This document shows positions 39,369 through 48,507 of a DNA stretch of 64,000 nt, piece by piece (positions within the stretch are counted from its first letter, which is position 1; every line of letters begins with the position of its first letter). A program made the translations under genes and the position numbers. The notes beneath the pieces were generated by a model. The model searched no databases, had not been told where the DNA came from, and saw only the letters and a program-made list of their open reading frames with translations. This DNA is from Trinickia mobilis (GTDB lineage: Bacteria; Pseudomonadota; Gammaproteobacteria; Burkholderiales; Burkholderiaceae). The DNA lies in NCBI RefSeq assembly GCF_017315705.1, contig NZ_JAFLRF010000026.1:19690-83689 (forward strand), given 5' to 3'.

Positions 39369-39980
39369 CTACGCATTCCAGCGCACGAGCGCCCACTGCC
39401 CCGACAGCGGATCGCGCCGCAGCCACACGATGCCGGCCATCTCGAGCGTCCATTGCAGGCACTGTTCGAGCGGCACGCGCAAGGCGAATGACGCGATCAC
39501 GCGCATGACGCCCGCGTGTGTCACGACATGACACGATGCGCCGTCCGTCGTCGCGAACGACGCGAGGCGCCCCTCGACGCACGTATCGAACCACGCGCGC
39601 ACCCGCAAATCGAACTGCGCGACGCTCTCGCCGCCGTGCGCGCGCGCGTGCTGCAAATTGCCCGCCCATTCGTCGAGCTCCGCGCGGTCGATGTCGTCCC
39701 AGCGCTTGCTTTCCCAAGCGCCGAAGTCGATTTCCTGCAAGCGGGCGTCGAGCGTTTCCGCACAGCCGTAACGTTGCGCCAATAGCGCGGCAACGGTCGA
39801 ACAGCGCGTCAACGGACTCGACCACAGCGCTTGCGGACGCGGCGCCTCCAGCGTCGCAAGGCGCGCGGCAAGCGCGTCGGCCGACGTGGAGGCGTCGCTC
39901 GCGAGCGGCACGTCGGTCCTGCCGTAGCACACGCCGGCGTCGATCGCGGGCGCCGGATGGCGAATCAGGATGAGATCCAT
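39369..39980 (-). CDS. cobC: Histidine phosphatase, probable alpha-ribazole phosphatase
   Basis: A 203-residue phosphoglycerate-mutase-like phosphatase. The catalytic RHP histidine is His8 (MDLILIRHPAP), and later motifs are SSPLTRCSTVAALLA, the LQEIDFGAWESKRWDD glutamate segment and HVVTHAGVMR. It is the last gene of the btu-cob minus-strand run and overlaps cobS by 16 bases. That context supports removing the phosphate from alpha-ribazole 5'-phosphate or adenosylcobalamin 5'-phosphate. Confidence 0.9.
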   Translation of the reverse strand: MDLILIRHPAPAIDAGVCYGRTDVPLASDASTSADALAARLATLEAPRPQALWSSPLTRCSTVAALLAQRYGCAETLDARLQEIDFGAWESKRWDDIDRAELDEWAGNLQHARAHGGESVAQFDLRVRAWFDTCVEGRLASFATTDGASCHVVTHAGVMRVIASFALRVPLEQCLQWTLEMAGIVWLRRDPLSGQWALVRWNA

Positions 39981-40786
39981 CCGAGCATGACCAAGTAGAC
40001 CGCGAGTTCGAAGATTTGCTGTGCGAAGCCGAGGCAATCGCCCGTGTAGCCGCCGATGCGCCGCACGAAGTAGCGGCCGAGCAGCACGCGCAATACGATG
40101 AGTGCGCCAAACGCGGCGCAGCCCGCGCGCCAGTCGGGCCAGAAGAGCCACGGCAGGCCGAACGCCGCCGCGCATCCGAACGCCGGCAGCGACATGCGCT
40201 GCGCGACCGGCTTCGCCTTCCCTTCCGGCCTCACGTAGTCGAGCGTCACGAGATAGCTGACTGCCGTGACGCGGCTCGCCGCGTGCGCGGCAATCATCAG
40301 CCACGCCGCGCGCGACGGCGGCAGCGCAGCGAGCGCTTGCCATTTCAGTCCGAGCGCGATGACGAGCGCGATCGCGCCGAACGCGCCGATGCGCGAGTCG
40401 TGCATGATGCGCAGCACGTCGTCGCGCGCGTAGCCGCCGCCGAACGCGTCGCAACAGTCCGCGAGACCGTCTTCGTGAAGTGCGCCGGTGACGGCGAGCG
40501 TGGCCGCCATCGACAGCATCACCGCGATGCCGCCGGGAAACACGCGCAGCGCCGCGAGATACGTCAACGCGCCCACGCCGCCCACCAGCACGCCGACGAG
40601 CGGAAAGTAGCGCGCGGACGCGCTCAGATAGCCCGCCTCGAAGCCGACCCAGCGCGGCACCGGAACGCGCGTGAAATAGCCGAGCGCCGTGAAGAAGTAG
40701 CGGACTTCGGCGAACGGGTTCACCGGCGGCCTCTTGCGATTTTCAGGGCGCGCATCGGCCCGCCGCTCCACGCTGTCATCGCGCAT
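39965..40786 (-). CDS. cobS: Adenosylcobinamide-GDP ribazoletransferase
   Basis: A 273-residue integral-membrane cobalamin synthase joining adenosylcobinamide-GDP with alpha-ribazole. The conserved core has YFTRVPVPRW, YFPLVGVLVGGVGAL, GALHEDGLADCCDAFGGG and MHDSRIGAFGAIALV, with about six membrane spans. The start MRDDSVERR overlaps cobT by 11 bases; a later start near MNPF-type residues is possible. Confidence 0.94.
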   Translation of the reverse strand: MRDDSVERRADARPENRKRPPVNPFAEVRYFFTALGYFTRVPVPRWVGFEAGYLSASARYFPLVGVLVGGVGALTYLAALRVFPGGIAVMLSMAATLAVTGALHEDGLADCCDAFGGGYARDDVLRIMHDSRIGAFGAIALVIALGLKWQALAALPPSRAAWLMIAAHAASRVTAVSYLVTLDYVRPEGKAKPVAQRMSLPAFGCAAAFGLPWLFWPDWRAGCAAFGALIVLRVLLGRYFVRRIGGYTGDCLGFAQQIFELAVYLVMLGWISS

Positions 40787-41837
40787 CGCGGTTCGCGACG
40801 CCAGCCGATTCGAAGCTCGCCATCTCGTTGAGGAACGCGACCGCCGCACGCACGACCGGCAGCGCGAGCGCCGCGCCCGTGCCTTCGCCGAGCCGCATGT
40901 CGAGTGCGAGGAGCGGCTTCGCGCCGAAATGATCGAGCATGCGGCGATGGCCCGCTTCGTTCGACGCATGTGCGAACACGCAATACTGGCGCACCGCCGG
41001 CTCGAGCGAATCGGCGACGACGAGCGCCGCCGTCGCGATGAAGCCGTCGACGAGGATCGTCATCTTCGCTTCGGCCGCGGCGAGGTAGGCCCCCGCCATC
41101 ATCGCGATCTCAAAACCGCCGAACGTGGCGAGCACGTCGAGCGGATCTGCGCTTGCGGGATGGTAGGCAAGCGCCGAAGCCAGCACGTTGCGCTTTTTGG
41201 CGAGCCCCGCGTTGTCGAGCCCGGTGCCGCGCCCGACGCATTCGTCGATCGGCGCGCCGCACAGCCGGCTCATCACGCACGCCGCGGACGAGGTATTCGC
41301 AATCCCCATCTCGCCGAAGCCGATCACGTTGGTGCCGAGCGCGGCGTGATGGCGTACGCGCGCAACGCCTGCCGCGAGCGCGGCACGGGCTTCGTCGATC
41401 GTCATCGCCGGTTCGTGCGCGAAGTTGCGCGTGCCGTTCGCGATCGGAATGTTGACGAGGTTCGGCGCATCCGGCAGCGGCGCCGCAACGCCTGCATTGA
41501 CGACTTCGAGCGTGAGCCCGGCGACGCGGCTGAACACGTTGATCGCCGCACCGCCGGCGAGAAAGTTCGCGACCATTTGCGCGGTGACGGCCTGCGGATA
41601 AGGACTCACACCTTCGTGCGCGATGCCGTGATCGCCCGCGAACACGATCATCACCGGACGCTCGACGCTCGGATGCGTCGTCTGCTGGATCAGACCGATC
41701 TGTCGCGCCAGCGCTTCGAGCAGGCCGAGGCTGCCGGGCGGCTTCGTCTTGGTGTCGATGAGGTGCTGCAGCTCGGCGCGCAATGCGAGGTCGAGCGACT
41801 CGACAATGGGAAGAGGGATTGAAGCATTCATAGTCAT
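40776..41837 (-). CDS. cobT: Nicotinate-nucleotide:dimethylbenzimidazole phosphoribosyltransferase
   Basis: A 353-residue enzyme that activates the lower-ligand base to alpha-ribazole phosphate. Family marks are TKPPGSLGLLEALARQIGLI, VFAGDHGIAHEGVSPYPQAV, GVARVRHHAALGTNVIGFGE and the catalytic glutamate in LALDMRLGEGTGAAL. Two in-frame ATGs lie two codons apart, and the first is used. It is separated from btuD by about 150 bp, so an internal promoter is possible. Confidence 0.96.
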   Translation of the reverse strand: MTMNASIPLPIVESLDLALRAELQHLIDTKTKPPGSLGLLEALARQIGLIQQTTHPSVERPVMIVFAGDHGIAHEGVSPYPQAVTAQMVANFLAGGAAINVFSRVAGLTLEVVNAGVAAPLPDAPNLVNIPIANGTRNFAHEPAMTIDEARAALAAGVARVRHHAALGTNVIGFGEMGIANTSSAACVMSRLCGAPIDECVGRGTGLDNAGLAKKRNVLASALAYHPASADPLDVLATFGGFEIAMMAGAYLAAAEAKMTILVDGFIATAALVVADSLEPAVRQYCVFAHASNEAGHRRMLDHFGAKPLLALDMRLGEGTGAALALPVVRAAVAFLNEMASFESAGVANRDAR

Positions 41838-41984
41838 GTCTGGATAAATTCGCATCTGGCCGGCACGACGCTGCGACCTAATGCATCGAGCGCCCATGCG
41901 GCCTTGTATCACGCTGCGGCCACCATACCTGGAGTTGCCCGGCCTGTTAATTCGGTAAAACCGCATGCGGCGCGCGCAGCGTCC

Positions 41985-42842
41985 TTAAAAAGGTTTCGAC
42001 GCACTCGGCGGCCCGGCTCGCAATGCCGGCACCAGCGCCTCGTGCCCGGCGTCCTCGATGAGCACGAGCGGATAGCCGAACGCACGGCTCGCGAGCACCG
42101 GGGTCAAGACATCGCGCACCGGTCCCGCATGCGCGGCGCCGTTGCCGTCCATCAGCAGAGCATGCGTGGCGAAGCGGCGCGCCAGATTCAAATCGTGACA
42201 CGACAATATGACCGTGCGCGGCGGCGCCTCGACCCAGTGCCCGAGCATCTCGAGGCAGTCGATCTGATGATGCAGATCCAGATGCGCGAGCGGTTCGTCG
42301 AGCAGCAGCAACGGCGCGTCCTGGCACAGCGCGGCGGCGAGCGCGACACGCTGCCGCTCGCCGCCCGACAGCGAGAGCACGTCGCGCGAAGCGAAGGGCG
42401 CGAGGTCGAGCGCGTCGAGCGCGGCCTGTGCCGCGGCGCGATCGCCGTCGCGCTCCCAGCCCCAGCCGGACAGATGCGGGAAGCGATTGAGCAGCACGAT
42501 ATCGAGCACGCGTGCGCTGAACGCATCGCGAATGCTTTGCGGCATCAGCGCGCGGCGCTGCGCGAGCTTGACGCCCGGCCAGTCCGCGAGGCGCACGCCA
42601 TCCATTTCGACATGCCCGTGCGCGCCGCGCATCAAACCTGCGAGCGTCGAGATCAGCGTCGTCTTGCCGGCGCCGTTCGGGCCGGCGATGCACCAGATCT
42701 CGCCGGGATAGAACGTGTGCGTGAAATCGTCGAGCAGCGTGCGGGCGCCCGCGCGCAGCGTCAGACGCTGCGCCGACAATTGCGGCGCGCGGCCGGTCGC
42801 ATCGAAGCGAAAAGCAGAAGTCAAAGCAGCGCGCACTGTCAT
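41985..42842 (-). CDS. btuD: Vitamin B12 ABC transporter ATPase
   Basis: A 285-residue ABC ATPase. Walker A is GPNGAGKT at 54-61, the signature is LSGGERQRVALAAALCQD, Walker B is LLLLDEPLAHLD, and the switch histidine is in ILSCHDLN. It energises cobalamin import with BtuC. The start overlaps the btuC stop (ATGA). Confidence 0.94.
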   Translation of the reverse strand: MTVRAALTSAFRFDATGRAPQLSAQRLTLRAGARTLLDDFTHTFYPGEIWCIAGPNGAGKTTLISTLAGLMRGAHGHVEMDGVRLADWPGVKLAQRRALMPQSIRDAFSARVLDIVLLNRFPHLSGWGWERDGDRAAAQAALDALDLAPFASRDVLSLSGGERQRVALAAALCQDAPLLLLDEPLAHLDLHHQIDCLEMLGHWVEAPPRTVILSCHDLNLARRFATHALLMDGNGAAHAGPVRDVLTPVLASRAFGYPLVLIEDAGHEALVPALRAGPPSASKPF

Positions 42843-43873
42843 CGCGGCCTCGCGAGCAGCATCCAGAGAAACACCGGGACGCCGATCAGCACCGTGATGA
42901 CGCCCACCGGCAATTGCGCCGGCGCGACGACGGTGCGCGCGACGAGGTCGGCGCCCATCACGGCAACCCCGCCCGCGAGCGCCGACGCGGGCAGCAGCAT
43001 GCGCTGATCGTTGCCGCAGGAAAGCCGCAACGCGTGCGGCACGACGAGCCCGATGAAGCCGATGGTGCCGGCGGTCGTCACTGCCGCGGCCGCGGCTAGC
43101 GACGCGACCAGATACACGCGCAAGCGCAGCCGCACGACGGGAACGCCGAGCGCCTGCGCGGCCGCATCGCCGCGCAACAGCACGTTGAGCTGCGGCGCAA
43201 CCGGCACGACGGCGGCGAGCGCAATGGCCAGCGCGGTCATCGCGGGCCACGCCGTGCCGACGCCGTTCAAGTCTCCGGTCAGCCAGAAAAGAATGCCGCG
43301 CAGATGGCTCTCCGGCGCGAGCGACAAGAGCAACGTGATGCCCGCATACCACCCGGCCGCGATCACGGCGCCGGTCAACAGCAAACGCGGCGACGCATCC
43401 TGCGGCTCGCCGCGCCACAGTTCGCGGCGCGCGAGACCGAGCACGAGCAGGATCGACACGAACGCCCCCGCGAACGACGCGGCATCGACCCACCACCACG
43501 CCCAGCCCGCCATCATCGCGATCACCGCGAACGTTGCCGCGCCGCCCGAGACGCCGAGCACATAGGGCTCCGCGAGCGGATTGCGCAGCAGCACTTGCAA
43601 GAGCGCGCCCGCCAACGCGAGCAGCGCGCCGCATGCGAAGCCCGCCAGCGCGCGCGGCAAGCGCAGCGTCCGCACGATCTCGCCGGCCACGTCGCCGTCA
43701 CTGGCGGAAGAATGCAGCAGCGCCGACAGCGCCCGCTGCGGCGAAACAGCCACGCTGCCGAGCCCGAGCGCCGCGACGAACACCGCGAGTGCGAGCGCGC
43801 CGAGCACGAGCCAGATCGCCGCCGCTCGCTTCGCGGTCATGCCATGCGGCGACATGAGCCGCGCGCGGCTCAT
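42839..43873 (-). CDS. btuC: Vitamin B12 ABC transporter permease
   Basis: A FecCD/BtuC-type permease of about 344 residues with roughly ten membrane spans. Conserved stretches include RLPRALAGFACGALLALAGA, NPLAEPYVLGVSGGAA and GTIGFIGLVVPHALRL with the ATPase-coupling loop. An ATG at 43873 is used. A GTG at 43894 and further ATGs at 43855 and 43840 are also in frame, so the first 20 residues are uncertain. Together with BtuD, BtuF and BtuB it makes a complete B12 uptake route. Confidence 0.92.
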   Translation of the reverse strand: MSRARLMSPHGMTAKRAAAIWLVLGALALAVFVAALGLGSVAVSPQRALSALLHSSASDGDVAGEIVRTLRLPRALAGFACGALLALAGALLQVLLRNPLAEPYVLGVSGGAATFAVIAMMAGWAWWWVDAASFAGAFVSILLVLGLARRELWRGEPQDASPRLLLTGAVIAAGWYAGITLLLSLAPESHLRGILFWLTGDLNGVGTAWPAMTALAIALAAVVPVAPQLNVLLRGDAAAQALGVPVVRLRLRVYLVASLAAAAAVTTAGTIGFIGLVVPHALRLSCGNDQRMLLPASALAGGVAVMGADLVARTVVAPAQLPVGVITVLIGVPVFLWMLLARPR

Positions 43874-43948
43874 CGCGCTTCGCTCGCGCGACACCGCAAG
43901 GCCGCTCGCAGCCGCATGCCCATGCCGCCGCCGGCAGAAGCCGACGCA

Positions 43949-45907
43949 TCATTGCTGCTGCCAGCCCACCGTGAGATACGCGCCGCGCTTCGGCGTGTTG
44001 TACGTATACGCAGTTTCATAGTTCTGGTTCAACAGGTTGTCGATTTTCGCGCTGACGTACCACGCTTTCGTGATGGTGTAGCGCGCCGACAGATTGACGA
44101 CGCCATAGCCGCCGAGCTTCACGCCGCCGATATCGGTGCTCGGCCCGCTCACGATCCACTCGCCGCCGACGCGCCAGCCGCCGATCGTGCGATTCGCCGT
44201 GAACGACGCGAAGCGGCGCGCGCGGCGCACCAGGTCGGTATCGTTGTCCTCATCCATCGGGTTCTGCACGGTAAACGCGGCGCGCAGACCGGTCTTGCCG
44301 ACGTGACCGCTCCACGATCCTTCGAGCCCCTGCACCTTCGCGCGCCCGACGTTCTCCGCGAGAAACACGCCGGGCGAAACCTGCGGATACTCGATCAGAT
44401 CCGTGTAGCGCGTCTGGAATGCGGTGAGGCGCATCACGCCCACCGCGTCGGACGCATATTGCAGCGCCGCCTCGACAGCATGCGCGCGCTCCGGCCTGAG
44501 CGACGGATTGCCGCTGAACGGAAAATACAGGTCGTCGAAGCTCGGCGCGCGAAACGCGTCCGAGTAGCTTGCATTCACCTTCCAGCGCTCGGTCAAATCG
44601 TAGCCGTAGCCGAGATAGTAGCTGTTGGCGCCGCCGAAATCCGAATACTGGTCGCGCCGGATGTCGGCTTGAATCTGGCTGTTGCCGAAGCGTCCCGCGT
44701 AGCCGAGAAAACCGGAGTTCACATGGCGATCGGGCGCCGCGAACGTGTCCGAATCGAGGCTTTGATCGAGATGCTCGAAGCCGAGCTGCACTGTCTGGCC
44801 GCGAGCCAAGAGGAAATCGTTTTGCAAGGTGTACTGACGATTGTCCGTGTCGAACCGGCCGTTGTAGACGCCGTTGGTCTTGTCGATCGCGCGGTCGTCG
44901 CCTTCGGCGACGATGAAATGCGTCGTCCACCAGTCGGTCAGCTTGCCGTTCGCGAACACCGACGCCTGACGGACCTTGCTGTACAGATTGTTGATGTCGG
45001 CCGGCAACCCGAACGCGTTGTCGAAGCTGTCGTTGCCGTTCGACTGGAAGTAGCGCACGCCCGCGTCCCATTTGTCGTTGAACTGGTGGCGCAGCGACGC
45101 CGATACGCTCTCGTTCAAGTAGCCGTTTGCGTTCGGGTTCGCGTTGGGTGCAAGCGCCGGGTCGATCGACGAGAAACCGTCGTCCTTGCTGCGCGCGACC
45201 GTGAAGCTGAAGGTCGTCTTGCCGTCTTTATCGAGCGCGCCGTCGACGCCGGCCTGCTGCGTCTGCGTGTGATAGCTGCCGTAGCCGACCGAGAAATTGA
45301 AACGCAGCGGATGATTGCCGCCATCCTTCGTGAACACCTGCACGACGCCGCCGATCGCCCCCGATCCATACAGCGCCGATACATTGCCGTTCACCACCTC
45401 GACGTGATCGACCTGGCCGAGCGGAATCTGCGCGATCTGCGCCTGCGCGAGACTCACCGAATCGACGCGCACGCCGTCGACCAGCACGAGCGACTGCGTC
45501 GACGATGCGCCGCGCAGCATCAGCGTCGCCGTCGAACCGGGCCCGCCGTTGCGCACGATCTGCGCGCCGGGCGCGAGCTGCAGCAAGCCGGGCAAATCGG
45601 TGGCGGCCGTGTCGGCGATGTCCTGCCGATCGAAGCTCGAGGTCTGGGCAAGCGCGTCGGCGAGCCGCTGCGGTCCGCGCTGCGCGGTGACGACCACCGG
45701 GTTGAGCGTGGTCTCGGCGGTGACATCAGCGCTTGCTGCGCCGTCGCCGTTGTTGGTCGAATGGCCGCTCGATTCGGCGGCCGGCGGGTTCGCGTTCGCC
45801 GTCGAATCGGCAGCCGCGGCCATGCTGGTTGACGCGGGCTGGGCGAGCGCCGCCAGCGGCAAGCCGACCAAGGCAAGCAGCGCCGCGCGCGCGATGGGCG
45901 TGGACAT
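43949..45907 (-). CDS. btuB: TonB-dependent cobalamin receptor
   Basis: A 652-residue outer-membrane receptor. It has a signal peptide (AALLALVGLPLAALAQ), a Ser/Ala/Asn-rich spacer, a TonB-box-like TLNPVVVTA, a plug domain (LPGLLQLAPGAQIVRNGGPG, LVLVDGVRVDS, YGSGAIGGVVQVFTK) and a 22-strand barrel ending in NYETAYTYNTPKRGAYLTVG. The ATG at 45907 follows GGAAA. Further upstream codons in frame belong to the riboswitch. The cobalamin riboswitch just upstream and the BtuCD genes downstream fix the substrate as a corrinoid. Confidence 0.95.
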   Translation of the reverse strand: MSTPIARAALLALVGLPLAALAQPASTSMAAAADSTANANPPAAESSGHSTNNGDGAASADVTAETTLNPVVVTAQRGPQRLADALAQTSSFDRQDIADTAATDLPGLLQLAPGAQIVRNGGPGSTATLMLRGASSTQSLVLVDGVRVDSVSLAQAQIAQIPLGQVDHVEVVNGNVSALYGSGAIGGVVQVFTKDGGNHPLRFNFSVGYGSYHTQTQQAGVDGALDKDGKTTFSFTVARSKDDGFSSIDPALAPNANPNANGYLNESVSASLRHQFNDKWDAGVRYFQSNGNDSFDNAFGLPADINNLYSKVRQASVFANGKLTDWWTTHFIVAEGDDRAIDKTNGVYNGRFDTDNRQYTLQNDFLLARGQTVQLGFEHLDQSLDSDTFAAPDRHVNSGFLGYAGRFGNSQIQADIRRDQYSDFGGANSYYLGYGYDLTERWKVNASYSDAFRAPSFDDLYFPFSGNPSLRPERAHAVEAALQYASDAVGVMRLTAFQTRYTDLIEYPQVSPGVFLAENVGRAKVQGLEGSWSGHVGKTGLRAAFTVQNPMDEDNDTDLVRRARRFASFTANRTIGGWRVGGEWIVSGPSTDIGGVKLGGYGVVNLSARYTITKAWYVSAKIDNLLNQNYETAYTYNTPKRGAYLTVGWQQQ

Positions 45908-46044
45908 CTTGTGGTTTTCCGGTAAATGACGTGCGCGGCCCGCTTCCCCGCAGGCCGACGCATAACGAGCGCAGTGCTGGCCGGGCCGGCCGATCTCGCA
46001 CCGGTGTACGGAGCGCGCGGCTGACACGGGCGACTGCCCTCTCC

Positions 46045-46235
46045 CTTTGGCCGGTATCCGGGCTGGCGACACATCGATCCGCCTTCCCGCGCATTGCGCA
46101 GTGGCATTGCGCCCTCTTCTCGAAGGGCGTCTGGATCGACTTGCAAGAATCGGCGATGCGGTCGCTTACCGTTGCGGGGGCAGCACAGGTTGGCTCGTCC
46201 TGGCGGACTGCGCGTCCTGTTTCCCGTTTAACTGC
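46045..46235 (-). ncRNA. Cobalamin riboswitch
   Basis: On the minus strand, 5' to 3', the conserved parts appear in order. A GGGAAAC-type start lies near 46230, GCTGCCCCCGCAACGGTAA lies at about 46166-46184, GCCACTG is at 46099-46105, and the B12 box AGCCCGGATACCGGCC is at 46049-46064. It ends about 140 bases before the btuB start and should shut off the btuB-btuC-btuD-cobT-cobS-cobC run when adenosylcobalamin is plentiful. The exact ends are estimated. Confidence 0.95.
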
Positions 46236-46487
46236 ACGCGCCGGCGGGCGCGTGCGGGCACCAAAGTGCCGCAAGTGTAGGAGCGGGGTCGTGAAGCGTC
46301 AAGAATCGTCAAGCCCCCATTTCGCAGGGGTTTTTCGTGCGACGACGGCGCCGCGAAAACCGGCGCGCGGTGACGCTCGCGCGCGTTTTGGCGGCAAGAA
46401 GCGATGCTGTTACGTCTAGAAACGAGACAATTATCGGAAAGTCCTTTAAACCGCGCTAAAATGCGGGGTCTTTAGAGGACGCAGCAC

Positions 46488-46844
46488 ATGCTCAACGAAC
46501 TCGAAACACTGTCACAGAATATAGGCCGGCTGATCGCGATCAATGAGCGCCATCTGCAGGCCCGTCACGCGCTTGAAGAACAACTCGCGCAACTGCGCGC
46601 GGAAAACGAAGTGGCCCGTGCGGAGCTTGCACTGCTGCGCGAAGAGCGCAACACGCTGCAAGCGGAACGCGATGCGCTGTCCGCGAAGATCGACGACGCC
46701 CAGGTGCGCTTGAACGCCATTCTGGAAAAGTTGCCGCGCGCAAAGGCGCAATACGAACCGGATAGTCAGCTCGATCTCCTTGCCTCCTCGCAGCAGGAGG
46801 ATGAAGAACACGGCGAATCCACCCGACACGGAGAAAACGCATGA
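46488..46844 (+). CDS. ZapB-like coiled-coil protein upstream of zapA
   Basis: A 118-residue protein that is almost entirely coiled coil through about residue 85, with heptad-like LEEQLAQLRAENEVARAELA and LLREERNTLQAERDALSAKI. An acidic, Gln/Glu/His-rich tail follows. The tight overlap with zapA (ATGA) and the coiled-coil nature suggest a ZapB-like partner in Z-ring organisation. Sequence identity to E. coli ZapB is not evident by eye, so the name is tentative. TAAAAT at about 46455 may be its -10 box. Confidence 0.85.
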   Translation: MLNELETLSQNIGRLIAINERHLQARHALEEQLAQLRAENEVARAELALLREERNTLQAERDALSAKIDDAQVRLNAILEKLPRAKAQYEPDSQLDLLASSQQEDEEHGESTRHGENA

Positions 46845-47155
46845 CGACCAAGCAGATCGACGTCTCGATTCTTGGCCAACCCTATCGCCTTGCGTGCTCG
46901 CCCGAAACCGAAGCCGCGCTGCTCGATGCCGTGGCACGCGTCGATTCGGAAATGACGAAGATCCGCACGAACAGTTCCGTGCGCGGCACCGACCGCATCG
47001 CCGTGATGGCAGCGCTGTCGCTCGCATCGGAATTGCTTAAGCTGCACGAGAGCGTTCGTCACGGGGAAGCGTTTCCCGCCGAGGAAATCCGGCGTACAAT
47101 GCATCAGATGAACGAGCAGCTCAACGCAGTCATCGAGCAGCACGGAATGCAGTAA
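46841..47155 (+). CDS. zapA: Cell division protein ZapA
   Basis: A 104-residue FtsZ-associated protein. The N-terminal globular part (KQIDVSILGQPYRLACSPET) and the C-terminal helix (MAALSLASELLKLHES to MNEQLNAVIEQHGMQ) match ZapA, which bundles FtsZ filaments. It is co-translated with the coiled-coil gene upstream and is followed by 6S RNA, the conserved zapA-ssrS order. Confidence 0.94.
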   Translation: MTTKQIDVSILGQPYRLACSPETEAALLDAVARVDSEMTKIRTNSSVRGTDRIAVMAALSLASELLKLHESVRHGEAFPAEEIRRTMHQMNEQLNAVIEQHGMQ

Positions 47156-47383
47156 CCGCAGTGTCAAACAATGTCGAAAGCAGCATGCGGCATCGCAATG
47201 CGGACGAATTAAAACGCTTGCCAACCATGCGGTGCATCCAATAAAGTTTCGATCACTAGCTGGCGGCAACGTCGGCCACGATTCAGCAAGCGTCTTAACG
47301 ATCGAGCGAAAGTCTTTCGCGAGTTTCAAGAGAGTTTTAAGCGAGTTGCAAGTTAAGGCGCTGGATTGCAAAAGTTTTAGCAG

Positions 47384-47562
47384 CTTCCCTGCCTGGTTCG
47401 CCAAGGTCATATATTCCTTGAACCAATGCCATGTGCACGGTTGCGGAAATTTGTAGCACGGGCGTGCGCGTCACTCTGTCTGATGTACCCGAAGTGCTGC
47501 TAACTGCGACCAATTCTGAACGTCAGGTTCAGGATGCCGGCCTAGCGGCTAAGGCGGGGACC
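47384..47562 (+). ncRNA. ssrS: 6S RNA
   Basis: A region of about 180 nt downstream of zapA with 6S-like structure. Its ends pair perfectly over nine positions (TCCCTGCCT at 47386-47394 with AGGCGGGGA at 47552-47560, allowing one G-U pair). Conserved-looking elements inside include CCTTGAACCA, ACCCGAAGTGCTGCTAACTGCGACC and GGTTCAGGATGCC. The RNA mimics an open promoter and binds sigma-70 RNA polymerase in stationary phase. The zapA-ssrS order supports the call. The ends are approximate. Confidence 0.87.
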
Positions 47563-47569
47563 TATTCAA

Positions 47570-47598
47570 CGGCATCGGATGTCCTCCGGTGCCGTTTT
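47570..47598 (+). terminator. Intrinsic terminator after 6S RNA
   Basis: CGGCATCGGA and TCCGGTGCCG pair over ten positions (one G-U) with a TGTCC loop, followed by TTTT. It lies eight bases after the 6S closing stem. Confidence 0.88.
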
Positions 47599-47677
47599 CA
47601 TTTGGGGCCGCCCGCGTAGGGGGCCCGCCTAGGGGGCACTGTCCAGGCCGAGCCGACAAGCCAAGAAGGGACGAACC

Positions 47678-48136
47678 ATGCGCTACTGGCTGATGAAGTC
47701 CGAACCGGAAGAAGCAAGCATCGACGATCTCGCCAACGCCCCCAAGCAAACGCTGCCGTGGACGGGGGTGCGCAACTATCAGGCGCGCAACTTCATGCGT
47801 GACACGATGCAGATCGGTGACGGTGTCCTGTTCTATCACTCGAGCTGCCCGGAACCGGGCATCGCCGGCCTCGCCGAAGTTGTCTCGACGGCCTATCCCG
47901 ACCCGACGCAATTCGATAAAAAGAGCCCGTACTTCGATCCGAAGTCGACGCAGGAAACGCCGCGCTGGATGCTCGTCGACGTGCGTTTCGTCAAGAAGAC
48001 GCCGCTCATTTCGCTCGCGGCGCTGCGCGAACATCTCGAACTCGCCGATATGCGCGTGCTCGCAAAGGGCAATCGTCTGTCGATCACGCCGGTAACGGAC
48101 ACCGAATGGCGCTTCATCACGAAGCGGCTCGCCTAA
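47678..48136 (+). CDS. EVE domain protein
   Basis: A 152-residue EVE-domain protein of the PUA-like fold. RYWLMKSEPEEASIDDLANA, WTGVRNYQARNFMRDTMQIG and GDGVLFYHSSC are typical. Bacterial EVE proteins are thought to bind modified bases or nucleotides, and some guard against modified phage DNA, but this lone housekeeping-context type has no set function. GAAGGGACGAACC supplies the ribosome site. Confidence 0.92.
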   Translation: MRYWLMKSEPEEASIDDLANAPKQTLPWTGVRNYQARNFMRDTMQIGDGVLFYHSSCPEPGIAGLAEVVSTAYPDPTQFDKKSPYFDPKSTQETPRWMLVDVRFVKKTPLISLAALREHLELADMRVLAKGNRLSITPVTDTEWRFITKRLA

Positions 48137-48375
48137 CGCGCCGGCACTGTGTCGAGCGCACACTCCAATTAGGGAACTAAGCCGGCGGCGCACCCGACTA
48201 ACCGGGCTCGCAAGCGTCGTGCCATACCATCGACATGCATACGCATTGCCGTTGAGCCGTACGCTGCCGCTGCGATTGCACCACGCGCTCACCAAGCGCT
48301 CACTATCCACCGCGGCACCAGACCGCTTCGCTTCTAGTGCGTTCGAACGCGCAAGCGCTTCTCGAAGGAGTCGAT

Positions 48376-48507
48376 ATGAACCACCCCCACGCTCACACTC
48401 GTTCGCTGTCGACCGGAGTTAGCGCTTTAGCGCTTACTCCGGTCCCATGCAAAGCTCCCCTCGAGGGGGCTGATGCCTCCCTTGGGGCGGCCCGGCAGGA
48501 GGCATCC
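48376..48507 (+). repeat. Intergenic repeat copy E5, full composite, upstream of SIMPL gene
   Basis: It has the same modules as the copy before panC: CCCCCACGCTCAC start, palindrome 48415-48440 with GGTCCCATGCAAAG tail, CCCC/GGGG mini-hairpin, and terminal hairpin arms GATGCCTCC (48472-48480) and GGAGGCATC (48498-48506). The 3' arm carries the GGAGG ribosome site of the next gene. An ATG at 48376, itself preceded by GAAGGAG, opens a 44-codon frame that continues in frame into the SIMPL gene. The remaining 240 bases of the gap hold nothing recognised. Confidence 0.92.

Noticed and set aside
41838..41984. A second cobalamin riboswitch between btuD and cobT
   Set aside because: No B12 box or GCAACGG-type core was found on either strand in this gap.
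46314..46335. CCCCC...GGGG followed by TTTTT as a terminator upstream of the zapB-like gene
   Set aside because: The stem is only four pairs with an eight-base loop, and no plus-strand transcript is expected to end there. It is too weak to call.
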